Positions 1-7,273 of a stretch of 64,000 nucleotides of DNA are shown here, piece after piece (positions within the stretch are counted from its first letter, which is position 1; every line of letters begins with the position of its first letter). The stretch is from positions 1,674,001 through 1,738,000 of the forward strand of contig OZ243969.1 of the NCBI GenBank assembly GCA_965214675.1, read 5' to 3'. The position numbers were made by a program, and so were the translations under genes. Below the pieces are notes generated by a model. That model saw nothing but the letters and a program-made list of their open reading frames with translations, did no database searches and was not told the DNA's origin. The DNA comes from WTFY01 sp965214675 (GTDB lineage: Bacteria > Pseudomonadota > Gammaproteobacteria > UBA4575).

Positions 1-84
1 CCGTACCGTGTTCAGCGAACAGCTGCTAACCAACATGGCGATGGTCAGCCACAGGCACACCATCGAGTTTCCGGGCAGGGTCAT
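1..84 (-). CDS. Lipoprotein, N-terminal fragment (runs off the window)
   Basis: The 28 codons read from an ATG at 84 to the window edge give a signal peptide that opens MTLPGNSMVC, continues with a hydrophobic stretch and reaches a lipobox VSSC, with the lipidated cysteine at residue 22. The start overlaps the TGA stop of the upstream lipoprotein gene in an ATGA arrangement, so the two are almost certainly translationally coupled. The mature domain lies outside the window, so no function can be given beyond probable membrane-anchored lipoprotein. Confidence 0.7.
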   Translation of the reverse strand, partial: MTLPGNSMVCLWLTIAMLVSSCSLNTVR

Positions 85-758
85 TCGACTTCAGAGGAGG
101 TCGAGGGCGTTACGCTCGCCTGTTGCTTCTTGTATTTGCGGTACTCGTCCCACAACTTCTCCCTGAGCACAGGATCGCGCTCGTTTTGTGCGGCTTCTCG
201 AAGCTGGCGGGCGACAACATCGTCATCATCACCGCTGGGGATGTCGGCCGGTGGGGGTACCCGGTGCGCACCTCGTGTTCCATGCTCGTCACTGCCTTCA
301 TCCGGATCGTCACCGGGTCCGCCGGACTCCGGGTTGCCCGCCTTGGCTACGGACCGGTCGGGCAGGCCTGCATCTGCCGGGTGTTCAGCCCCGTGCATAT
401 CTTCTGACCCGGATTCAGGCGCTTGTATATCTCCTGCAGCGGACGGCTGGTGGGCTTGTCTTTCGGCTTGCGCTTTTTCAAATTCCTCGTGAATGGCTTC
501 ATCGTAGCGGCCCAGCGCCTCTTCGAGCTGCTGATCCAGCACAGCCACTTTTTCATCTTCGGTAGTGGCCGCGGCTTGCTTGTCTTTGGATGGCCGTTCA
601 TCCGGGGACCGTGCATTGTCTTCGGTTTGATTTTCAGTGGAAGGTGGCGAGTCAGGTGTCTGTGTGCGTGACTGGCGCTCCGGCTCCAGTGTGCTGCAGG
701 CACCAAGCCAGACACCGAGCAACAAGATCAACAGGCACCGGAGGTCATGTGTTGTCAT
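81..758 (-). CDS. Hypothetical lipoprotein, acidic and proline-rich
   Basis: The product has 225 residues. I start it at the ATG at 758 because a signal peptide with lipobox LGAC (Cys21) follows directly; the frame is open further upstream but that part does not look like protein. The mature chain is low-complexity, rich in Glu, Asp, Pro, Ser and Gln (about residues 25-185), with a predicted helical stretch near 65-95. It ends in a compact charged segment, DDDVVARQLREAAQNE, followed by LWDEYRKYKKQ, which looks like the only conserved part. I recall similar C-terminal tails in hypothetical lipoproteins of other gammaproteobacteria but cannot name a family. It overlaps the next lipoprotein by four bases. 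Confidence 0.6.
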   Translation of the reverse strand: MTTHDLRCLLILLLGVWLGACSTLEPERQSRTQTPDSPPSTENQTEDNARSPDERPSKDKQAAATTEDEKVAVLDQQLEEALGRYDEAIHEEFEKAQAERQAHQPSAAGDIQAPESGSEDMHGAEHPADAGLPDRSVAKAGNPESGGPGDDPDEGSDEHGTRGAHRVPPPADIPSGDDDDVVARQLREAAQNERDPVLREKLWDEYRKYKKQQASVTPSTSSEVE

Positions 759-961
759 TGTTCTGCAATTCTGCCCGGCACGTATTTCTGGGTCCGGATG
801 AGATCTATTGAATATCACTATACTTGAATTGAGATCAGGTAGGGTAGCCTGCACCCGCGCCCGACAGAGGGCAAAAACGATTGATTGGAATCCCTTATAG
901 GGTCCATAGGTCACCGTGGAATTTGATTGACAAGCTCATGCATGGCGCCTAGAAAGGTGAC

Positions 962-1774
962 ATGCTATCCGCATTTTCATTGAATACCGAAGTGCTGGTT
1001 CGCCTGTCGAGCTTTGCGGGCCTGTTTGCGCTGTTCGCGGTGTGGGAACTCGTTGTCCCACGCCGCACCTGGCAGCATTCGAAAAGTGTGCGCTGGCTCA
1101 ACAACCTCGCCATCATGGTACTGAACGGACTGATTGTGCGTCTCGGGATACCCCTGGCTGCGGTGGGCACGGCCGTCGCTGCACAAAACCAGAATCTGGG
1201 CTTGCTGAATATCGTTGACATGCCTGCGGTGATGGCAATCGCTGTTGCGATCCTCGCACTGGACTTCGTTCTGTATCTCCAGCACCTGGTGTTTCATCAC
1301 GTCGATTTTCTGTGGCGGCTGCATCGCATGCATCATGCGGACCTGGATGTGGATGTCACCACCGGTTTGCGTTTTCACCCCATCGAGATCGTGCTGTCCA
1401 TGGGGATCAAGATGGCGGCCGTGCTGGTGTTGGGAGCTCCGGTCCTGGCGGTGATCGCGTTTGAAGTGCTGTTGAATGCAAGCTCGTTATTCAATCACGC
1501 AAATATCTACATTCCCGAAAAAGCAGATCGCATCCTGCGGTATTTCATTGTGACACCCGACATGCACCGCGTGCATCACTCGGTCGTGCGACAGGAAACC
1601 AACAGCAACTTCGGATTCAATGTTCCCTGGTGGGACTACCTGTTTCGAACCTACCGTGCTGCACCGCAGGCGGGGCAGACCGGCATGAACGTCGGGATTG
1701 AATACTTCCGTACCCGGCGCGACCTGTGGCTGGATCATTTGCTGATCCAGCCGTTTAGAAAACGGACCGGCTAG
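962..1774 (+). CDS. Sterol desaturase / fatty acid hydroxylase superfamily protein
   Basis: The 270-residue protein is a predicted integral membrane di-iron enzyme. Histidine clusters typical of the superfamily are visible: HHVDFLWRLHRMHH near residues 115-130, FNHANIY near 178-184 and DMHRVHHS near 200-207. Four or so hydrophobic segments surround them. Family members hydroxylate or desaturate sterols, fatty acids or carotenoids; the substrate here cannot be told. A purine-rich ribosome site (GAAAGGTGAC) sits just before the ATG. It is divergent from the lipoprotein pair and convergent with sodC, so it is probably transcribed alone. Confidence 0.85.
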   Translation: MLSAFSLNTEVLVRLSSFAGLFALFAVWELVVPRRTWQHSKSVRWLNNLAIMVLNGLIVRLGIPLAAVGTAVAAQNQNLGLLNIVDMPAVMAIAVAILALDFVLYLQHLVFHHVDFLWRLHRMHHADLDVDVTTGLRFHPIEIVLSMGIKMAAVLVLGAPVLAVIAFEVLLNASSLFNHANIYIPEKADRILRYFIVTPDMHRVHHSVVRQETNSNFGFNVPWWDYLFRTYRAAPQAGQTGMNVGIEYFRTRRDLWLDHLLIQPFRKRTG

Positions 1775-1883
1775 TCTGTCAGGCGCCGGTGAATCTTTGT
1801 GGGACCACGGCTGGCGAGCGCCTGCACACCCTGCAGTGGATACACAGGACCCTTATCGCCGTGGGCCGGGGCAAGAACCTGGG

Positions 1884-2399
1884 TTACTTGTGCAGGATTC
1901 CGCATGCAATACGGGGTCCAGCCGCTCCTGCAGGATCCGATTTGTAATCATCTGCGCCCTCGTGAATCACGATGGCCGCGCCGTCTTCATCGAACAACGC
2001 CGTATCCAGTACAAGCTGGGTATTCAGGATCTCGATCTCCAGACTCCCCGATTCCGGTACGTGGATATTCGGCATGTCGCCGGCATGCATTCCATCCTCG
2101 CCCAGGATGCCATGGTTGCGACCCTCCGGGTTGTAATGGCCGCCCGCTGACTTGAATGGTGGTTCGCATTTTCCGATGGAATGCACATGGAAGGCATGGG
2201 CACCCGCTGGCAGGTCGTGCAGCTTCACGTGCAGGAGCGTGCCATGCGAAGTCCTGTGAAGGGTGGCCATCCCCACAGCGTCTCCGTTTGCGTTTTGTAA
2301 TTTGGCGTATGCCTGTTTTGCGGCGCCGGCAAACTGCGGCATCACGGCCAACGCAAGGATGACGAGCAGTGCGGATACTGTGCGGTATCGGATAGTCAT
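1884..2399 (-). CDS. sodC: Superoxide dismutase [Cu-Zn], periplasmic
   Basis: The 171-residue precursor has a signal peptide ending near AGA (residue 26). The mature part carries the Cu,Zn-SOD signatures: HAFHVHSIGKC with copper-ligand histidines, the zinc loop GGHYNPEGRNHG, a later VIHEGADDY and the C-terminal GPRIACG cysteine motif that closes the disulfide. It dismutates superoxide in the periplasm. Length matches bacterial SodC. AGGGGAAAG upstream of the ATG is a good ribosome site. The gene stands alone, convergent with the hydroxylase gene. Confidence 0.93.
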   Translation of the reverse strand: MTIRYRTVSALLVILALAVMPQFAGAAKQAYAKLQNANGDAVGMATLHRTSHGTLLHVKLHDLPAGAHAFHVHSIGKCEPPFKSAGGHYNPEGRNHGILGEDGMHAGDMPNIHVPESGSLEIEILNTQLVLDTALFDEDGAAIVIHEGADDYKSDPAGAAGPRIACGILHK

Positions 2400-2493
2400 A
2401 TCTTTCCCCTTACCAATCTACGAAGATCGGTGATAATGGAAAGGCGATTCTAACACCGGGATTGATGATTACGAAAACGGAGCCCGAAGGCAT

Positions 2494-3000
2494 CTATCGA
2501 AGGACCAGGCTCAATATCAACAGACCGCTCAGGATCGCGCTCGCGAGCTTCCAAAAAGTGCAGGGTGCCTCTCCAGCAGGGGTGCTGACCCGGCACGGCG
2601 GACCAGATTCTGCATCCAGAGTAGAAAGATCGGCGATGAACTCTGACAAGGTTTCATATCTGTCGGACGGGTTTTGCGCCGTCGCCTTGGCCAGTGTCAA
2701 GTCAATCTACTTCGGCAGGCCGCCACCCTTTGCGAGCGGGACATAGGCGCGGTTCACGTACGCGCGCGCATCACGTGCCAGCGGCGGGCGGTACGGCAGT
2801 TTACCGGCTAGCATTTCGCAGGCGACGATGCCCAGGGCATAGAGGTCTGCGCTGTGCGTTGCAGGCTGACCCTGCAGGCATTCCGGGGCGACATATCCGA
2901 CCGATCCAGCAGGACAGGACTCCCGGACCACGGAATCGAGTTCGTCAAGGCCCTGTACATAGGCGGTGCCGAAGTCGATGATCAGTGAATCAATAAATTT
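2494..3000 (-). pseudogene. Ser/Thr protein kinase remnant (Stk1-like, from a nitrate locus)
   Basis: Only the C-terminal half of a eukaryotic-type kinase survives. In one frame I read SLIIDFGTAYVQ (the DFG motif), GSVGYVAPE (APE motif), SADLYALGIVACEMLAGKLPY, then a TAG at 2709-2707 exactly where relatives have Trp (GLPK-stop-IDLTLAKA), and the frame continues through NPSDRYETLSEFIADL to a C-terminal membrane segment near FWKLASAILSGLLILSLVL. The N-lobe, catalytic loop and any phosphatase domain are missing: the frame is joined almost directly to the stop of the nitrate-reductase electron-transfer gene. Bifunctional kinase/phosphatases of this type occur beside nirB-nasA loci in pseudomonads and relatives, which fits the position. 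It cannot encode an active kinase. Confidence 0.8.
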
Positions 3001-3018
3001 GTTTTTAAAGACGTGGCT

Positions 3019-4737
3019 TCAGTGACCTGAAAGCGGCACGCCTACGGCCGGATTGGCGGCCAGGCCGATATCTCGAGCGTGCTGCTCGAAAGCCTTGTTC
3101 TTCCAGAAGAATGCACCCGGTATCGTCGTGGGGGTAACCACCACGTAAAACAGCGCGCGACCCGAGACTGCAACAAGCAGGCTGAGCGTGGCTGCGAGCA
3201 TCCACGGCAGTGGATGGGTGATGCCGGCCAGGCCCAGCACGACCACGAGCAGCAGGGCACTGGCCAGAAGCGCGTTCCTGAGGTAGTAGACACGGCTAAA
3301 GGTTGTGGTCTGCACATAGTGCGAAACCGCGCCTTCGTGCGATGCGCCGGCCATGTCACCCCGGTGCCCGATCAGGCCCAGCGATTCCAATGCCAGGCCA
3401 GCGGCGATTGCAATCACCACGGGCAGGGATACTCCGGGAGTACTGGCAAGAGCCACCCAGCCGCCCAATGCCAACGACGTTCCGACAAAGGCGGTGGCAG
3501 TCTGCCAGTGGTTCCAGAACGGTCGAGCAGGAATCGTGTAGCAGCGCACCATGAAATAAAGTGTTGCAATGCCTGCAGCAACTGCAAACAGGCCTGACAG
3601 GAGCGCTGTACTGTCGTAGCCTCCCAGGTGGGCGAGGAAAAACAGGCCGGTAGCTGCGCCGAACAAGGCACTCGCCAGCGCTTCGCGGCTCAGGTTCGAG
3701 TGGCGCAGGTTATTGAAACCACGGTAGAACCGCATTTTCTTGCCAAGATGCGCCGTCGAAGCCAGCATGCCGACGACTACGAGTGCGAGTGCAGCGAATG
3801 CGATCCAGCCCCCGGCCACCCCGGCAGCAAACGCGACTGCGAAGGCACCCACGCCGGCCTGCACTGCCAAGGTGAAGGCCACCAGCGGGGTTTCCCGCGA
3901 TGACAGGCGCGCGAGATTCCAGCGTTTCCGTACCCCCTGTTTGGGATCGATGACCGGGTGGAACGAGCGATCATCACCCTTGCGGTACTTGATGGGTTCC
4001 GAGTCCGGTCGTGTGACTTCAAGTGGTGCCTGTTTCACTTGCTGGAAACGGATATTCGGATTCGTGATCCCGGGGTCGGGAAACCCGGGGATGCATGTCT
4101 CGACTTGCTCGCGGCCCCTCGGCACGTTCTCGACCACGCCAAAATCCAGGGCGTTGCCCACGCAGGCGGACACGCAGGCCGGCTTCAAGCCGACCTCCAG
4201 TCGATCCACGCACATGTTGCACTTTTCGACCTGGCCTGCCACCGGATCAAGTTGCGGGGCATTGTACGGACAGACCCAGGTGCAGTAGCCACAGCCGAAG
4301 CAGATATCAGGATCCTGAATCACGGCACCATATTCAGGGTGCTTGGTATAGGCCCGCGTTGGACAACCCTTCAGGCAGACAGGGTCGTCGCAGTGGTTAC
4401 AGGCCATCGAGAGGTTGATGCGTGTGTAGTCAGGATAGGTTCCCCCTTCCACGTAACCCACGGATCGAAAGCTCAAGTGTGCCGGCAGGTCATTTTTCTC
4501 GCTGCATGCAGCCTCGCACGCGTGACAGCCAATGCAGTTGTCCGCGGTGAAGTGGAATGCGTGCTGCTGGGTGCGGTTCGGGTTGTCACCGATGCCGGCA
4601 TCGCCATTGATGTGGAGACTGACACCGCGCTCGCCATCTGCCAGCAGCTGGATCGGCTTGCCGTAGCGGTTCAACGCCTGCGCAGGGGTATCCGAAAGCC
4701 TGGCGTAGTCCGGTTCGTCGGTACGTAACGGAATCAC
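3019..4737 (-). CDS. Fused DmsB-DmsC-like electron-transfer subunit of nitrate reductase
   Basis: The 572-residue protein joins two modules normally encoded separately. Residues 60-200 hold four [4Fe-4S] cysteine sets (68/71/74/78, 113/116/121/125, 146/149/152/156, 173/176/188/192), as in DmsB. Residues about 283-565 hold roughly eight hydrophobic segments like the DmsC/YnfH membrane anchor. There is no Tat or Sec signal, so the clusters should face the cytoplasm. Its GTG start shares one base with the stop of nasA (TAGTG), so the two are coupled. I infer that it passes electrons from membrane quinol to NasA, which lacks its own extra iron-sulfur tail. It is followed directly by the kinase remnant. 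Confidence 0.85.
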   Translation of the reverse strand: MIPLRTDEPDYARLSDTPAQALNRYGKPIQLLADGERGVSLHINGDAGIGDNPNRTQQHAFHFTADNCIGCHACEAACSEKNDLPAHLSFRSVGYVEGGTYPDYTRINLSMACNHCDDPVCLKGCPTRAYTKHPEYGAVIQDPDICFGCGYCTWVCPYNAPQLDPVAGQVEKCNMCVDRLEVGLKPACVSACVGNALDFGVVENVPRGREQVETCIPGFPDPGITNPNIRFQQVKQAPLEVTRPDSEPIKYRKGDDRSFHPVIDPKQGVRKRWNLARLSSRETPLVAFTLAVQAGVGAFAVAFAAGVAGGWIAFAALALVVVGMLASTAHLGKKMRFYRGFNNLRHSNLSREALASALFGAATGLFFLAHLGGYDSTALLSGLFAVAAGIATLYFMVRCYTIPARPFWNHWQTATAFVGTSLALGGWVALASTPGVSLPVVIAIAAGLALESLGLIGHRGDMAGASHEGAVSHYVQTTTFSRVYYLRNALLASALLLVVVLGLAGITHPLPWMLAATLSLLVAVSGRALFYVVVTPTTIPGAFFWKNKAFEQHARDIGLAANPAVGVPLSGH

Positions 4738-6920
4738 TAGAACGTCCTCAAGGCTGTGTTTTGCAGCGCGGCTTCATGCTGGTCGACAGACTCAATGCGC
4801 ACCGCGCACTGCTTGAACGCCGGCTGTCTCGAATACGGATCGAGCAGGCCCAGGGTCAGCCGATTGACGCACTCGTGGAAGTGAAACGGGATGAATACCA
4901 TGTCGTTCGGCACACGCTGGGTGCACTGGACCATCACCACGGCATCGCCGCGGCGGGACACCAGCCGGGCATAGCCCATGTGGTCCACGCCCAGCTCATC
5001 GGCTGCATCCGGGTTCATCTCCATGTACGGTGTCGGCGAAAACTTGTTGCAGTCACCGACCTTGCCGGTCTTGGTTCTGGTGTGAAAGTGTTCCACCACG
5101 CGTCCACTGTTCAGCCAGAACGGGAAGTCTGCATCCGGGCGCTCGTTATTTTCGAGGTACGGCAACGAAAGCAACTTCGCCTTGCCGTCAGGAAATGCAA
5201 AAACACCATCGGTATACAGGCGCGGTGCGCCTTTCACCTCACCTTCCCGCATCGGCCACTGCAGACCGCGTGCGCGCTCGATCCTGTCGTAGCTCATGCC
5301 TGAAATGTCGAGGTTCCTGGTCTGCCCCTTGGAGAGCTGCTTCATTTCCTCGAACGCGGCCTGCGGTGTCTCGGGCCAGTTCATGTTCGCTGCACGATCC
5401 CAGCGTTTGGCGAGTGCCGTGAAAATCCAGTGGTCCGGTCTCGAGTCCGCGTAGGGCTCGCTGACCGGCCGCGTCAGGTTGACGCGACGCTCGGTGTTGG
5501 TGAAGCAACCCTCCTTCTCGGCCCACACAGAAGCTGGCAGGAAGACATGGGCGTAGTCCGCGGTCTCGGTGTCCTCGTAGGCATCCTGTACGACACAGAA
5601 GTCGAGCTTTTGCATGGTTTTGCGGATACGCGGCGAATTCGGCATGGAGGTCAAGGGATTCGTGGCGATCACCCAGAGGGCCTTGATCTGGCCGGTTTCA
5701 ATGGCGGGAAAAATGTCTGTTTGAAACAGGCCGCGCTGCTTCGGGAAGAACTCCGGATCAACGTTCCAGAACTTCCCGACTTCCTCGCGATGGGTCGGGT
5801 TCTCAAGTTGCCGATAGCCAGGCAAGCCCGAACACGACGACCACTCGCGGGTACCCATGGCATTGCATTGCCCGGTGATCGACAGGCTCGTGCCACCGGG
5901 TTTGCCGATATTCCCGGTAACGAGATTGAGATTGTTAATCGCGCAGACACCATCGGTACCGTGGGTCGACTGGTTGATGCCCATCGTCCAGATTGCCATG
6001 GCCGCATCGGCATTACCGTACAGGCGAGCCACGTGTCGAATGGTGTCCTCATCAATGCCGCAGATCTTCGCGGCCGTGGACGGGTCATAGCGTGCAACAG
6101 TGGCTGCGAAGTCCTCGAATCCGTGCGTGTGCGCGCGGATAAAGGACTCATCGTGCAGGCCATCTTCGAGAATGACGTGGCACAGGCTGTTGAGTAACAC
6201 AAGGTCGGTGCCCGGAGTGACGGGCAGGTGGATATCCGCGAACTGCGCGAACATGGTGACACGCGGATCGACAACGATGATCGGAAACCGACGCTTCTCA
6301 AGCGCCTCTTTCAGGCGCCAGTAGATAATCGGGTGCTGTTCCGGGAGGTTGGAACCGAACGCGAGCAGGCAGTGCGTGTGATCGAAGTCGGCATAGCATC
6401 CAGGGGGACCGTCTGCTCCGAACGAGCGCTTGTAACCTGACACGGCGGAGGCCATGCAAAGGGTCGTGTTCCCGTCATAGTTGTTCGTGCCGATCACACC
6501 CCTTACCAGCTTTCCAAGCGTATAGAACTCCTCGGTCATGATCTGACCGGTGGATACCACGGCCACGGCATCGCGCCCGTGCTCGGCTTGAATTCGCTTG
6601 AACTCGCCGGCGACACGATCAAGTGCAGTGTTCCAGTCCGTACGCTGCCAGTGTTCATAAATGCGGTTGCGTACTTTGGGTGAGCCGCCGCGACCGGGCG
6701 CTGCAAAAATCTGTGCCTGGGTCAGTCCCTTGATGCAGAGCTTGCCACGATTAACATCGGCACCGCCGAGGCCACGTGCAGTGACCGGCTTGCCCTCACT
6801 ATCCACACCGACCTCGACGGAACAACCCACGGAGCAATATCCACAGGTCGTGTATTTCCAGTCGACAACGCCCTTGTCGGCGATGCGGATGGGGTTTTTG
6901 GTGCGGCGACCGAACAGCAT
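4737..6920 (-). CDS. nasA: Assimilatory nitrate reductase, catalytic molybdopterin subunit
   Basis: The 727-residue protein reduces nitrate to nitrite in the cytoplasm. The N-terminal [4Fe-4S] motif reads YTTCGYCSVGC with the fourth cysteine in RGKLCIKG, followed by the bis-MGD oxidoreductase domains and the C-terminal dinucleotide-binding domain. I start at the ATG at 6920 (MLFGRRTKNP); the longer open frame overlaps nirD. The length matches the short NarB type and lacks the BFD-like [2Fe-2S] tail of Klebsiella NasA, so an external electron donor is needed; the fused protein downstream is the obvious candidate. It lies 11 bp after nirD in a nirB-nirD-nasA operon. No nitrate transporter is in the window. 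Confidence 0.93.
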   Translation of the reverse strand: MLFGRRTKNPIRIADKGVVDWKYTTCGYCSVGCSVEVGVDSEGKPVTARGLGGADVNRGKLCIKGLTQAQIFAAPGRGGSPKVRNRIYEHWQRTDWNTALDRVAGEFKRIQAEHGRDAVAVVSTGQIMTEEFYTLGKLVRGVIGTNNYDGNTTLCMASAVSGYKRSFGADGPPGCYADFDHTHCLLAFGSNLPEQHPIIYWRLKEALEKRRFPIIVVDPRVTMFAQFADIHLPVTPGTDLVLLNSLCHVILEDGLHDESFIRAHTHGFEDFAATVARYDPSTAAKICGIDEDTIRHVARLYGNADAAMAIWTMGINQSTHGTDGVCAINNLNLVTGNIGKPGGTSLSITGQCNAMGTREWSSCSGLPGYRQLENPTHREEVGKFWNVDPEFFPKQRGLFQTDIFPAIETGQIKALWVIATNPLTSMPNSPRIRKTMQKLDFCVVQDAYEDTETADYAHVFLPASVWAEKEGCFTNTERRVNLTRPVSEPYADSRPDHWIFTALAKRWDRAANMNWPETPQAAFEEMKQLSKGQTRNLDISGMSYDRIERARGLQWPMREGEVKGAPRLYTDGVFAFPDGKAKLLSLPYLENNERPDADFPFWLNSGRVVEHFHTRTKTGKVGDCNKFSPTPYMEMNPDAADELGVDHMGYARLVSRRGDAVVMVQCTQRVPNDMVFIPFHFHECVNRLTLGLLDPYSRQPAFKQCAVRIESVDQHEAALQNTALRTF

Positions 6921-6931
6921 GACAGCATGTC

Positions 6932-7273
6932 TTAATGGCGGACCTGGATCCGACCCGCAATGACGCGAGTCGGGTACGTGCGGATTGAGACCGCATCGTC
7001 CTCGATACACTGGCCCGTTTTCAGGTTGAAGTGTTGTTTATAGACAGGTGAGGCCACCACAAGCTGCCCCTTAAGGTCCCCGACAATTCCGCGTGAAAGT
7101 ACGGGCACGTTACTGAACGGATCGATAGCATCGATCACGAAGATGTCGTCAGAGCACGACACGCGAAACACCGCGACCTGGTCGTCACCTAGCAGCGCTC
7201 TTACACCCACATCGGGTATCAGCGCATCGAGTTCACAAACAGTGGTCCAAGGCATGGCTGGCATCCACTTCAT
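6932..7273 (-). CDS. nirD: Nitrite reductase (NADH) small subunit
   Basis: The 113-residue protein has the Rieske-like fold sequence of NirD (WTTVCELDALIPDVGVRALL, GDLKGQLVVASPVYKQHFNLKTGQC) but lacks the Cys/His pairs that would bind a Rieske cluster, as is usual for the NADH-dependent type. It is the small subunit of cytoplasmic nitrite reductase, which makes ammonium for assimilation. Its ATG overlaps the nirB stop (ATGA), giving translational coupling. A second in-frame ATG at residue 7 (MPWTTV) is an alternative start. Confidence 0.93.
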   Translation of the reverse strand: MKWMPAMPWTTVCELDALIPDVGVRALLGDDQVAVFRVSCSDDIFVIDAIDPFSNVPVLSRGIVGDLKGQLVVASPVYKQHFNLKTGQCIEDDAVSIRTYPTRVIAGRIQVRH

